From Clostridiales bacterium (GTDB taxonomy: Bacteria > Bacillota > Clostridia > Oscillospirales > Oscillospiraceae), in assembly GCA_014799505.1 (NCBI GenBank), contig JAAVHV010000013.1:22189-59976 (forward strand): a stretch of 37,788 nucleotides of DNA. Direction: 5' to 3'. Of this stretch, positions 22,682-31,133 are shown piece by piece. How positions within the stretch are numbered: the stretch's first letter is position 1; the number at the start of each line of letters is the position of its first letter. Position numbers and translations under genes: made by a program. The notes below the pieces were generated by a model, which worked only from the letters and a program-made list of their open reading frames with translations, did no database searches and was not told where the DNA came from.

Positions 22682-23398
22682 ATGTTAGTGAAATTCCTGG
22701 CCGAATTCTTTGGCACGATGCTGCTCATCATCCTGGGCGACGGCGTGGTTGCCAACGTCACCCTGAACAAGTCCGGCATGAAGGGCGCCGGCTCCATCCA
22801 GATCACCCTGGCCTGGGGCCTTGCCGTCATGGTGCCCGCGTTCATCTTCGGCGCGGCCTCCGGCGCCAGCTTCAACCCCGCCCTCACCATTGCCCTGGCG
22901 GTGGACGGCAGCCAGCCCTGGGCTGAGGTGCCCGTCTACATCGCCGCCCAGTTTGCCGGCGCCATCGTGGGCGCGTGCATCGTCTACCTGATGTTCCAGG
23001 ATCAGTTCGACGCCACCGACGACCCCGGCACCAAGCTGGGCGTGTTCTCCACCGGCCCCTCCGTCCCCAATATCCCCCGCAACATCTTCTGCGAGGCGGT
23101 CGCCACCTTCGTGCTGGTGTTCGCCATCAAGGGTATCCCCCCTGTGGCGGCCGGCATCAGCAACCTGTTCGTGTTCGGCATCATCGTGTCCATCGGTATG
23201 TCCCTGGGCGGCCTGACCGGCTATGCCCTGAATCCCGCCCGTGACATCGGCCCCCGTATCGCCCACGCGTTCCTGCCCATCAAGGGTAAGGGCGACTCCA
23301 ACTGGGGCTATGCCATCGTTCCCATCGTCGGCCCCATCATCGGCGCTGTTGTGGCCGTCCTGCTGTTCATGGCCCTGGGCAATGCCGGTGTGTTCTAA
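22682..23398 (+). CDS. glpF: Glycerol facilitator (aquaglyceroporin)
   Basis: A 238-residue MIP-family channel for glycerol. Six hydrophobic helices and the two half-helix motifs are visible: SFNPALTIA (near 65) and ALNPARDIGPR (near 185), the Asp after the second NPAR being typical of glycerol channels as opposed to water channels. The start at 22682 follows GAGGAGG (22666-22672). It is co-directional with glpK and the GlpA module. Confidence 0.96.
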   Translation: MLVKFLAEFFGTMLLIILGDGVVANVTLNKSGMKGAGSIQITLAWGLAVMVPAFIFGAASGASFNPALTIALAVDGSQPWAEVPVYIAAQFAGAIVGACIVYLMFQDQFDATDDPGTKLGVFSTGPSVPNIPRNIFCEAVATFVLVFAIKGIPPVAAGISNLFVFGIIVSIGMSLGGLTGYALNPARDIGPRIAHAFLPIKGKGDSNWGYAIVPIVGPIIGAVVAVLLFMALGNAGVF

Positions 23399-23511
23399 TT
23401 CCCACCCAAGACCTGATCGGAGCTCAGTACGTTGACTGACCGTCCGGAAAGAGGCCCTGAGGGCCGCATCATATCCCCTGGTCTCTCATGCTGAGTGATG
23501 AGTACGCTGTG

Positions 23512-23561
23512 AGCCGGGCAGCCCAATCCCCGAGGGGGTTGAACCGGGCTGCCCGGCTTTT
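23512..23561 (+). terminator. Intercistronic terminator/attenuator before glpA
   Basis: AGCCGGGCAGCCC (23512-23524) and GGGCTGCCCGGCT (23546-23558) form a perfect 13-bp stem around 21 bases, followed by TTTT. It separates glpKF from the GlpA module 46 bases before the start codon, as expected for termination or for antitermination by GlpP. The gap 23399-23606 also has a GGCCCTGAGGGCC hairpin (near 23453-23465). Confidence 0.75.
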
Positions 23562-23606
23562 ATGCTCAAAAATCGAAAGAACAGACGTTAAAGGAGTGAA
23601 ACCTGC

Positions 23607-25037
23607 ATGGTTGACATCGTCATTATCGGCGCGGGCGTGTCCGGCTGCGCCATTGCCCGGGAGGTCTCCCGGTATAAGGCGGACGTGCTGGTGCTGGAGC
23701 GGGAAGAGGACGTGTGCTGCGGCACCTCCAAGGCCAACAGCGCCATCGTCCACGCGGGCTACGACGCCGCCCACGGCTCCCTCATGGCCAAGCTGAACGT
23801 GGAGGGCAGCCGCATCATGCCCGGTCTGGCCCAGGAGCTGGACTTTGCCTTTGAGAACAACGGCTCCCTGGTGGTCATGATGAGCGAGGAGGACCGCCCC
23901 GCCCTGAACAAGCTGTATGAGAACGGCGTGGCCAACGGCGTGGAGGGCCTGCGCATCATCGAGCGGGACGAGCTGGCGGCCATGGAGCCCAACATCAGCG
24001 ACGAGGCCGTGGCCGCGCTGTACGCCCCCACCGGCGGCATCGTGTGCCCCTTCGGGCTGACCTTCGCCCTGGCGGAGAACGCCGCCCACAACGGCGTCAA
24101 GTTCCAGTTCGACAGCGAGGTCACGGGCATCGAGAAGATCGACGGCGGCTGGAAGGTATCCACCCCCAAGGGGGACGTGGAGGCCAAAGTTGTGGTCAAC
24201 GCCGCCGGACTGTACTCCGACAAGCTGCACAACATGGTGGCGGATGACACCATGACCATCGTCCCCCGCCGGGGTGACTACTTCCTGCTGGACCACTCGG
24301 CCCAGGGCCACGTGAAGAACACCATCTTCCAGCTCCCCGGCAAGTACGGCAAGGGCGTGCTGGTGGCCCCCACCGTCCACGGCAACATCATCGTGGGCCC
24401 CACCGCCATCGACATCGAGGACAAAGAGGGCACCTCCACCACCCAGGCGGGGCTGGACGACGTGCGCGCCAAGTGCGGCATGGCCGTGAAGAACGTGCCC
24501 CTGCGCCAGACCATCACCAGCTTCGCCGGACTGCGCGCCCATGAGGCCCGCCACGAGTTCTTCATCGGCGAGATCAAGCCCGGCTTCGTGGACTGCGCCG
24601 CCATCGAGTCCCCCGGCCTGTCCTCCGCCCCGGCCATCGGCAAGATGGTGTCCGGCATCGTGAAGGACATTTTGGGCCTGGAGGAGGATCCCGGCTTCGA
24701 CCCGAAGCGCAAGGGCATCCTGGATCCCAAGGGGCTGGACGACGAGGCTCACGCCGCGCTGATTCGCGAGAATCCCGCCTACGGCACCGTCATCTGCCGC
24801 TGCGAGACCGTCACCGAGGGCGAGATCATCGACGCCATCCACCGCGTACCCGGCGCCCGCAGCGTGGACGGGGTGAAGCGCCGCGTCCGGGCCGGCATGG
24901 GCCGGTGCCAGGGCGGCTTCTGCTCGCCCCGCGTCATGGAGATCCTGGCTCGTGAGCTGGGCGTGGACCAGAGCGCCATCACCAAGTCGGGCGCGGGTTC
25001 CGAGCTGATCGTGGGCGTCAACAAGGACGCCATCTAA
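23607..25037 (+). CDS. Glycerol-3-phosphate dehydrogenase, GlpA-like with BFD [2Fe-2S] domain
   Basis: A 476-residue FAD-dependent oxidoreductase of the anaerobic GlpA type, oxidising glycerol-3-phosphate to DHAP. The FAD-binding motif GAGVSGCAIAREV is at the start; SAIVHAGYD and GGIVCPFGLTFALAENA follow. The C-terminal BFD-like [2Fe-2S] domain has ICRCETVTEGE (cysteines near 397 and 399) and GRCQGGFCSP (near 433 and 438). AAGGAG precedes the ATG. It is followed closely by a second FAD protein and a DUF1667 protein, together replacing GlpB and GlpC. Confidence 0.92.
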   Translation: MVDIVIIGAGVSGCAIAREVSRYKADVLVLEREEDVCCGTSKANSAIVHAGYDAAHGSLMAKLNVEGSRIMPGLAQELDFAFENNGSLVVMMSEEDRPALNKLYENGVANGVEGLRIIERDELAAMEPNISDEAVAALYAPTGGIVCPFGLTFALAENAAHNGVKFQFDSEVTGIEKIDGGWKVSTPKGDVEAKVVVNAAGLYSDKLHNMVADDTMTIVPRRGDYFLLDHSAQGHVKNTIFQLPGKYGKGVLVAPTVHGNIIVGPTAIDIEDKEGTSTTQAGLDDVRAKCGMAVKNVPLRQTITSFAGLRAHEARHEFFIGEIKPGFVDCAAIESPGLSSAPAIGKMVSGIVKDILGLEEDPGFDPKRKGILDPKGLDDEAHAALIRENPAYGTVICRCETVTEGEIIDAIHRVPGARSVDGVKRRVRAGMGRCQGGFCSPRVMEILARELGVDQSAITKSGAGSELIVGVNKDAI

Positions 25038-25051
25038 GGAGGGGCTGAACC

Positions 25052-26317
25052 ATGAGAGAATATGAACTTGTCATCATCGGCGGCGGCCCCGCGGGGCTGG
25101 CCGCGGCGGTCGCCGCCCACGAGGCGGGCCTGCGCGACATCCTGATCCTGGAGCGGGACAACGAGCTGGGCGGCATCCTCAACCAGTGCATCCACAACGG
25201 CTTCGGCCTGCACACCTTCAAGGAGGAGCTGACCGGCCCCGAGTACGCCGGACGCTTCATCGAGCAGGTGAAGAAGCTGGAGCTCCCCTATAAGCTGAAC
25301 ACCATGGTGCTGGATCTGGCGGCGGACAAGACCGTCACCGCCATGAACCGGGAGGACGGGCTGTTCCAGCTCCATCCCAAGGCGGTCATCCTGGCCATGG
25401 GCTGCCGGGAGCGTCCCCGGGGCGCGCTGAACATCCCCGGCTACCGCCCCGCCGGCATCTTCACCGCCGGCACCGCCCAGCGGCTGGTGAACATGGAGGG
25501 CTATATGCCCGGGCGCAAGGTGGTTATCCTGGGCTCCGGCGACATCGGCCTCATCATGGCCCGCCGCATGACCTTCGAGGGCGCCAAGGTTCAGGTGGTG
25601 GCCGAGCTGATGCCCTACTCCGGCGGCCTGAAGCGGAACATCGTCCAGTGTCTGGACGACTACGGCATCCCCCTGAAGCTGAGCCACACCGTGGTGGACA
25701 TCCAGGGCAAGAAGCGCGTCGAGGGCATCACCCTGGCCCAGGTGGACGACAAGGGCAAGCCCATCCCCGGCACCGAGGAGCATTATGAGTGCGACACCCT
25801 GCTGCTGTCCTGCGGCCTGATCCCGGAGAACGAACTGAGCCGCTCCGCCGGCGTGGAGCTGAACCCCATCACCAACGGCCCCACCGTCAACGAGAGCCTG
25901 GAGACCAGCATCCCCGGTGTGTTCGCCGCTGGCAATGTGCTCCACGTCCATGACCTGGTGGACTACGTGTCCGAGGAGGCCGGGGCCGCCGGCCGCCACG
26001 CCGCCGACTACATCGCCGCCGGGTGTAAGACGGAGGATCACAAGTCCCTGCCCGTGAAGTGCGAGAACGGCGTGCGCTACACCGTGCCCGTGGCCATCCG
26101 GCCCGACGCCGCCGGGGACACCGTCACCCTGCGGTTCCGGGTGGGCAACGTGTACAAGAACAAGAAGGTGGCGGTCTACGCGGGGGATACCTGCGTCTTC
26201 AGCCGCAAGCGCCCGGTGCTGGCCCCCGGCGAGATGGAGACCGTGGTGCTCAAGACCAGCCTGCTGACCGACCACCCCGAGGCGGAAAGCATTACCGTGA
26301 CCCTGGAGGAGGCGTAA
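25052..26317 (+). CDS. FAD/NAD(P)-dependent oxidoreductase of the glycerol-3-phosphate dehydrogenase module
   Basis: A 421-residue two-dinucleotide-binding-domain flavoprotein. FAD-binding IIGGGPAGLAAAVAAHE is at the start, a NAD(P)-type GSGDIGLIMARR near 168-179, and the second FAD motif TSIPGVFAAGNVL near 285-297. Cysteines in LNQCIHNGFG and AMGCRERPRG recall related small-subunit oxidoreductases. It begins 14 bases after the GlpA-like gene and three bases before the next one. Such triplets occur in Clostridia; it probably carries electrons from GlpA to NAD or another acceptor. The exact acceptor is unknown. Confidence 0.85.
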   Translation: MREYELVIIGGGPAGLAAAVAAHEAGLRDILILERDNELGGILNQCIHNGFGLHTFKEELTGPEYAGRFIEQVKKLELPYKLNTMVLDLAADKTVTAMNREDGLFQLHPKAVILAMGCRERPRGALNIPGYRPAGIFTAGTAQRLVNMEGYMPGRKVVILGSGDIGLIMARRMTFEGAKVQVVAELMPYSGGLKRNIVQCLDDYGIPLKLSHTVVDIQGKKRVEGITLAQVDDKGKPIPGTEEHYECDTLLLSCGLIPENELSRSAGVELNPITNGPTVNESLETSIPGVFAAGNVLHVHDLVDYVSEEAGAAGRHAADYIAAGCKTEDHKSLPVKCENGVRYTVPVAIRPDAAGDTVTLRFRVGNVYKNKKVAVYAGDTCVFSRKRPVLAPGEMETVVLKTSLLTDHPEAESITVTLEEA

Positions 26318-26320
26318 GAG

Positions 26321-26689
26321 ATGGAAGAGAAGAATCTGATCTGTATCAACTGCCCGCTGGGCTGCCCGCTGACCGTGACCATGGAGAACGGCGAGGTCAA
26401 GTCCGTGTCCGGCAACACCTGCCCCCGGGGCGAGGCTTACGCGAAGAAGGAGCTGACCAACCCCACCCGCATCGTCACCAGCACGGTGAAGGTGAAGGGC
26501 GGCACGCTGGCCATGGCCTCCGTCAAGACCGCCAGCGACATCCCCAAGGGGAAGATCTTCGACTGCGTGAAGGCCCTCCAAGGCATTGAGCTGGACGCCC
26601 CCGTGGCCATCGGCCAGGTGGTGGTGCCCGACGTGTGCGGCACCGGGGTGGACATCGTGGCCACCAAGAACGTGCCCGCCAAGGGCTGA
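26321..26689 (+). CDS. DUF1667 cysteine-rich protein of the GlpA module
   Basis: A 122-residue DUF1667 protein. Cysteines 8, 11, 15 and 34 (LICINCPLGCPL and NTCPRGE) resemble an Fe-S cluster site at the N-terminus of molybdopterin enzymes. The family is encoded next to GlpA-like genes in Firmicutes and probably forms the third subunit, an electron-transfer protein. The start is three bases after the preceding stop. It ends the operon at a strong terminator. Confidence 0.88.
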   Translation: MEEKNLICINCPLGCPLTVTMENGEVKSVSGNTCPRGEAYAKKELTNPTRIVTSTVKVKGGTLAMASVKTASDIPKGKIFDCVKALQGIELDAPVAIGQVVVPDVCGTGVDIVATKNVPAKG

Positions 26690-26710
26690 GCGCTCGATAC
26701 AAAAGCATAG

Positions 26711-26742
26711 AAAAAGCCCCCGCCGCGAGGCGGGGGCTTTTT
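26711..26742. terminator. Bidirectional terminator between glycerol operon and pepF
   Basis: AAAAAGCCCCCGCC and GGCGGGGGCTTTTT form a perfect stem with a GCGA loop. Confidence 0.92.
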
Positions 26743-26811
26743 GCGGTGTATTCACGCTCGGATTGGGCGCATAGCTGGGGACGAACTAAAACATATGTTT
26801 CACGTGAAACA

Positions 26812-28614
26812 TCAGGCCATGAGGGCTTCCATCTCATCCAGCAGCTCGCCGAAAAGATCCAGCGCGTCCTGGACGGGCTTGGGGCTGGCCATGTCCACCC
26901 CGGCTCCCTTCAGCAGGTCGATGGGGTCCTTGGAGCAGCCGCCGGACAGGAACTGGAGATAGTCCTTCACGGCGCCCTCACCTTCCTTGAGGATGCGGCG
27001 GGACAGGGCGATGGCGGCGGAGTAGCCGGTGGAGTACTGGTACACATAGTAGTTGTAGTAGAAATGGGGGATGCGCACCCACTCCAGAGCGATGCGGTCG
27101 TCGGTGACCATATCGGGGCCGAAATACTTGGCGTTCAGCGCCTTGTACTCGGAGCTGAGCAGCTCGGCGGTCAGGGGGACGCCCTGGGCGTTCAGCTCGC
27201 CCAGGCGCAGTTCGAACTCGGCGAACATGGTCTGGCGGTACAGCGTGCCCTTGAACTGCTCCAGGAAGTGGTTGATGAGCCAGGCCCGCTCCTTCTTGTC
27301 CGTGGTTTTGCCCAGCAGGTACTCCATGAGCAGGGCCTCGTTGCAGGTGGAGGCCACTTCGGCCACGAAGATCACGTAGTCCCGGTAGACGATGGGCTGG
27401 GTCTTGTTGCTGAGATAGGAGTGGACGGCGTGGCCCATCTCATGGGCCATGGTGAACATACTGTCCAGATTGTCCTTCTGGTTGAGCAGGACGTAGGGGT
27501 GGACCACCACGCCGTTCATATACGCGCCGGAGCGCTTGCCCACGTTCTCGTACACGTCGATCCAGCGGTTATCAAAACCCTCCTTGATAATGGCCCGGTA
27601 GTCCTCGCCCATGGGGGCCAGGGCGTCGTACACGGTGGACTTGGCCTCCTCAAAGGGGATCACCTTGTCCGCGCCGGACACCATGGGGGCGTAGATGTCG
27701 TACATATGCAGCTCGTCCACGCCCAGCATTTTCTTGCGCAGGCGGACATAGCGGTGGAGCTTGTCCAGGTTGGCGTTCACCGTGTCCACCAGGTTGTGGT
27801 ACACCTCCGGCGGCACCCGGTTGGCGCTGACAGCGGCGGCCAGGGGGGACTCGTACTTCCGGGCGGTGGCGTAGAACTGGCGCTGCTTCACCTCGGCGTT
27901 CAGCACGGCGGCGGCGGTGTTCTGGAAATGGCCGCAGGTGTCGTAGAACTGCTCGTAGGCGGAGCGGCGCAGCTCCCGATCCTCGCTCATCTCGTAGGGG
28001 ACGAAGGTGGCATTGGACAGGGGCAGGGAATTGCCGTCCTTGTCCACCGCGTCTGGGAAGGTCAGGTCGGCGTTGGTGAACTTGGAGTAGATGTCGTCGG
28101 GGGCCTGGGCCATCTCGCCGGAGGCGGCCAGCAGCTTCTCCTCCGCATCGGACAGGATGTGCTCCTTCTTGTCCTGGATGACGGTGAAGTACCGGCGGTA
28201 CAGCTCCAGCTCGGGCTCATCGGCGTAGAACTGCTCCAAAGTCTCCGGGGACAGCTTGAGCAGCTCGGGGGTCTCAAAGGCGGTGGCGGAGCTGACCTCC
28301 ACGAACAAGCTCATGGCCTTGCCCGCCATGGCCTGGTACTGGGCCACCCGGGTGTCCTCGTCCTGGCGGAGGGAGGCGTAGCGGTACAGGTTCGTCAGCC
28401 GGTCGCCCACCCGCATGGACAGGGTGAGGTACTCATAGAGGGTCTTGGCGCTCTCGCCCAGCCGCCCGGCGTAGCCGGGGAGGGTGCGGGCCAGGGCCTG
28501 GGTCTCGTCGAATTCCTTTTCCCACGCCTCGTCGGTGGGATACATATCGGCGGTGTTCCAGGTGTGTTCTACGGGGATTTCAGAGCGCAGGGGGATTTTT
28601 TTTGTGTCGGCCAT
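26812..28614 (-). CDS. pepF: Oligoendopeptidase F
   Basis: A 600-residue M3-family zinc metallopeptidase that hydrolyses oligopeptides in the cytoplasm. The zinc-binding helix HEMGH (near 388-392, in MFTMAHEMGHAVHSYLS) and the downstream glutamate region EVASTCNEALLMEYL are present, and the length is as in PepF. The start MADTKKIPLRSEIPVEHTWN has AGGAGG about twelve bases upstream. It is a single gene with its own promoter. Confidence 0.95.
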   Translation of the reverse strand: MADTKKIPLRSEIPVEHTWNTADMYPTDEAWEKEFDETQALARTLPGYAGRLGESAKTLYEYLTLSMRVGDRLTNLYRYASLRQDEDTRVAQYQAMAGKAMSLFVEVSSATAFETPELLKLSPETLEQFYADEPELELYRRYFTVIQDKKEHILSDAEEKLLAASGEMAQAPDDIYSKFTNADLTFPDAVDKDGNSLPLSNATFVPYEMSEDRELRRSAYEQFYDTCGHFQNTAAAVLNAEVKQRQFYATARKYESPLAAAVSANRVPPEVYHNLVDTVNANLDKLHRYVRLRKKMLGVDELHMYDIYAPMVSGADKVIPFEEAKSTVYDALAPMGEDYRAIIKEGFDNRWIDVYENVGKRSGAYMNGVVVHPYVLLNQKDNLDSMFTMAHEMGHAVHSYLSNKTQPIVYRDYVIFVAEVASTCNEALLMEYLLGKTTDKKERAWLINHFLEQFKGTLYRQTMFAEFELRLGELNAQGVPLTAELLSSEYKALNAKYFGPDMVTDDRIALEWVRIPHFYYNYYVYQYSTGYSAAIALSRRILKEGEGAVKDYLQFLSGGCSKDPIDLLKGAGVDMASPKPVQDALDLFGELLDEMEALMA

Positions 28615-28652
28615 AGGGATAAACAGCCTCCTATCTGATTTTGATTGGGGAT

Positions 28653-28681
28653 ATCATATCATAGGCGTAGGTATTTTACAA
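28653..28681 (-). promoter_or_regulatory. Promoter of pepF
   Basis: TTGTAA (28676-28681) and TATGAT (28653-28658) on the minus strand are spaced by 17 bases. Confidence 0.7.
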
Positions 28682-28694
28682 GGGGAAGCGGGGC

Positions 28695-28742
28695 AAAAAA
28701 AGACTGTCCAGCCGGGGAAGGAGAACATCCCGGCCGGACAGT
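28695..28742 (-). terminator. Terminator of the pspC gene
   Basis: On the minus strand ACTGTCCGGCCGGG and CCCGGCTGGACAGT pair (one mismatch or wobble) and are followed by CTTTTTTT. Confidence 0.85.
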
Positions 28743-28756
28743 ATGATGTCGGTCCC

Positions 28757-28951
28757 TTAGTAGAGGCTGCTTTCTGTGGGCATAATCAGGGCGGCGATGA
28801 TATAAACCCACAGGGACAGGCCCGCGCACGCCATCAGCAGGACGGTGGCCACGCGCACGACCGTGGGATCGACATTGAAGTAACGGGCGATGCCTCCGCA
28901 CACGCCGCAGATGACGGCGTCGGAGCTGGTGGTACGGTAAAGACGTTTCAT
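28757..28951 (-). CDS. PspC-domain membrane protein
   Basis: A 64-residue PspC-domain protein: basic N-terminus MKRLYRTTSSDAVICGVCGG, IARYFNVDPTVVRV, one clear hydrophobic helix and a second hydrophobic end. PspC proteins take part in envelope-stress responses. AAAGGAG precedes the ATG. Upstream lies an inverted hairpin element and then the co-directional DUF4097/PadR operon, which commonly includes a PspC gene in Firmicutes, so the three genes probably work together. Confidence 0.92.
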   Translation of the reverse strand: MKRLYRTTSSDAVICGVCGGIARYFNVDPTVVRVATVLLMACAGLSLWVYIIAALIMPTESSLY

Positions 28952-28976
28952 GATGATTGCTCCTTTCAGTAGTCAC

Positions 28977-29142
28977 GCTTCGAAGCGGCCAGGACGTTCG
29001 GTAGGCAGTCAGAGACTGCCGGAGCGGTCGTTCGGCGTAGCCGAATGACGCTCCCGTCGAATGACGGCCCATAGGCTGGTTCGCCGGGGCCGTCATTCGC
29101 CCTTAGGGCGAACGACCGGCCCTGGCAGTCCTTTGGACTGCC
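28977..29142. repeat. Inverted pair of two-hairpin units
   Basis: The left unit has GGCAGTC-AGA-GACTGCC (29004-29020) and a hairpin with arms GTCGTTCGGC (29027-29036) / GCCGAATGAC (29040-29049). The right unit is the same design in opposite orientation: GTCATTCGCCC-TTA-GGGCGAACGAC (29092-29116) and GGCAGTCC-TTT-GGACTGCC (29124-29142). Where the units differ, both arms change together. In the centre GAATGACGGCCC (29059-29070) is exactly complementary to GGGCCGTCATTC (29087-29098). A CGCTTCGAAGCG palindrome lies at 28977-28988. No coding frame explains it; it looks like a mobile or amplified intergenic element. Confidence 0.75.
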
Positions 29143-29189
29143 TCGCTTCGTTCCAAGCTCCCTCGCTGTCCGCTTCTCAGCGCTCTTTG

Positions 29190-30752
29190 TTAGTACCGAT
29201 CCAGGTTCACGTCGCCGCTGACGGTGGTCATGACGTAGGCGGGGCCGGAGCCGTCGCCATAGATGGCCGTGCCGCCCTGGTACTGGAAGGGGAAGGCGAA
29301 ATTTACGTCGCCGCTGACGGTTTTATACCGCAGGGTGAAGGGCCCCGCGTCCGGGATGCGGGCCTCAACGTCGCCGGATTTGGAGGACAGCTCCATCACC
29401 TGGGGCAGCTGGGAGGTCTCCAGTCGGATATCGCCGCTCATGCTGCCGCCCAGGAAGCGGACGGCCAGCCCGTCCATCTCAATGTCGCCGCTGGCGGTTT
29501 TCACCATGGCGTCCCCCACCTGGCCGTGGACGCACACGTCGCCGCTCATGGTCTCGGCGTGGAGGTCGGCGCAGCCGTCCTTCAGATCCAGTTCCAGGTC
29601 GCCGCTGGCGGAGTGGAACCGCAGCTCTCCGCAGGCGTGCAGGGAGGCATTGAGATCGCCGCTGGCGGTTTTGACGCAGAGCTGATCCACATCCAGACGG
29701 AAGCCGTCCAGTTCCACATCGCCGCTGGCGGTGGTGATGTTCAGCAGCTCCCAGCGGCGGCGGGGGAGGGACAGCTCCACGTCGGCGGAGCCGATGCCCC
29801 GGCGGGAGAAAAAGGAGGAGGAGGCGGTGCGGCCCTCCCGGATGGTGAGGATGCCGTCGGCGGAGCAGGTCACGTCCAGATCGTCCACGTCGCCGTCGAT
29901 GATGACCCCGGCGTCGGGAGCCCCATCGTCACGGATGGTCACGTCCCCGGCCACGGTCTGCACCACGATGCCCCGCAGATCCTTCAGGGCGGAGACGGAA
30001 TAGGAGCCGTCGTCATTGCCCTCCATGGAGGAGTCCTGGCCGGAGAAGTGGGGGCCGCGCCCCTCGCCATCGCTCCGGTATTGGCCCTTCCACTCACCCC
30101 ACTGGGTGAAGAAGCCGCCTTTGGCCTTGTCGTAACCAAAGCCGTAGATCACGTCCCGCTGCTGCCTGGGGCCGCCCCCGGCGAAGAACCGGCCCTCGTC
30201 GGTGTTCACCTCGGCCTCAAACTCCCAGCCGGTGCCGGTGGGCGTCTCGGGTGTCTCGGGTGGGGCGGGAGGCGTGGGAGGCGTAGGGTCATCGGGACGG
30301 GTGTTGAAATGAACCCGGACATGGCCGCTGTCCTTTTCCACGCTGGTGCGGCGCTGAATGGCCTCCTTGGCCTGCTTCAGGGCGGCTTTTGCCTGGTCGA
30401 TGGCCGTGTTGCACGCCTCGGACACGCTGGCCAGGATGGCGTCCAGGTCGCTCTGGGCACCGGCGCCCGGGTTGGACTGGGGCTCTTCCCCGCCCTCGGC
30501 TGCGCCCTGGGACTGATGATCGCCGGCGGTCTCCGCGCCCAGATAGGCCAGCAGCTCGTCCACGTCCCCAAGATCCTCCATGGCCCGGGTAAAGGCGGTC
30601 TCATCGTCCATGCCCGCGCCGGTCATGTCCAGAAAGCGGCGGTACAGGTTGTCGGACAGCTCCTCCACCAGCTCATCCTTGGCGGTGGACTGGGGCGCGG
30701 CGGCCAGCTTGCCGGCCACCGTATCAATAAATCTGCGCTTGATCTCTTCCAT
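29190..30752 (-). CDS. DUF4097 (adhesin-like beta-repeat) protein
   Basis: A 520-residue protein. The N-terminal 90 residues are helical and resemble the domain that precedes permease or DUF1700-type proteins (MEEIKRRFIDTVAGKLAAAP). A Pro/Thr/Glu-rich linker follows (about 170-200), then about 300 residues of repeated beta strands with the motif SGD(V/L/I) recurring about every 20 residues, the DUF4097 signature. No signal peptide or clear membrane helix is seen. The ATG at 30752 has GAGGAGG upstream and is five bases after the PadR stop. Such PadR-DUF4097 operons are linked to envelope stress; the precise role is unknown. Confidence 0.85.
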   Translation of the reverse strand: MEEIKRRFIDTVAGKLAAAPQSTAKDELVEELSDNLYRRFLDMTGAGMDDETAFTRAMEDLGDVDELLAYLGAETAGDHQSQGAAEGGEEPQSNPGAGAQSDLDAILASVSEACNTAIDQAKAALKQAKEAIQRRTSVEKDSGHVRVHFNTRPDDPTPPTPPAPPETPETPTGTGWEFEAEVNTDEGRFFAGGGPRQQRDVIYGFGYDKAKGGFFTQWGEWKGQYRSDGEGRGPHFSGQDSSMEGNDDGSYSVSALKDLRGIVVQTVAGDVTIRDDGAPDAGVIIDGDVDDLDVTCSADGILTIREGRTASSSFFSRRGIGSADVELSLPRRRWELLNITTASGDVELDGFRLDVDQLCVKTASGDLNASLHACGELRFHSASGDLELDLKDGCADLHAETMSGDVCVHGQVGDAMVKTASGDIEMDGLAVRFLGGSMSGDIRLETSQLPQVMELSSKSGDVEARIPDAGPFTLRYKTVSGDVNFAFPFQYQGGTAIYGDGSGPAYVMTTVSGDVNLDRY

Positions 30753-30757
30753 TGCGT

Positions 30758-31093
30758 TCAATCCTCCTCTGCTGAAGTCAGCGCGTCCAGTAAGGCGCGG
30801 GTGTTCTCCCATTCCTGCCGGGCCTCCGCCCAGCGCTTGCGCCCCTCGTCGGTGATGGCGTAGTAGCGGCGGCGGGCCCCGGGGCCGTCGTCCCCCCAAT
30901 ATGAGGTAATGAAGCCGCTCTGCTCCAGACGCTTAAAGGCGGTGTACAGGGTGGCCTCCTTGAAGCCGTATTCCCCCTGGGTCATCTGCTGAATGTTTTT
31001 GTTGATCTCATAACCATAGTTGTCCCCGCGCATCAATTGTGCTAATATAATGGTATCCGTGTGTCCGCGCAGGGTGTCCGCTGAAATCGACAT
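30758..31093 (-). CDS. PadR-family transcriptional regulator
   Basis: A 111-residue PadR-type winged-helix regulator: ISADTLRGHTDTIILAQLM, NYGYEINKNI, GEYGFKEATLYTAFKRLEQS, then RRRYYAITDEGRKRW, the typical PadR fold with a short C-terminal helix. The start at 31093 has AGGGAGGAC upstream; an extension to 31162 would cross the promoter region. It is the first gene of the operon with the DUF4097 protein and probably represses its own promoter, which is surrounded by AGATACCTC repeats. Confidence 0.93.
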   Translation of the reverse strand: MSISADTLRGHTDTIILAQLMRGDNYGYEINKNIQQMTQGEYGFKEATLYTAFKRLEQSGFITSYWGDDGPGARRRYYAITDEGRKRWAEARQEWENTRALLDALTSAEED

Positions 31094-31133
31094 GGCGTCC
31101 TCCCTTCTGGTGCGAGTTGGTTTCCCGATGCTT

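Noticed and set aside
26635-28638. A 667-codon plus-strand frame opposite pepF
   Set aside because: Composition of an antisense shadow; pepF on the other strand has an intact HExxH site.
29210-29960. Recurring GTCGCCGCTG-type words suggesting a repeat array
   Set aside because: They encode the SGD(V/L/I) beta-strand motif of DUF4097 in one open frame.
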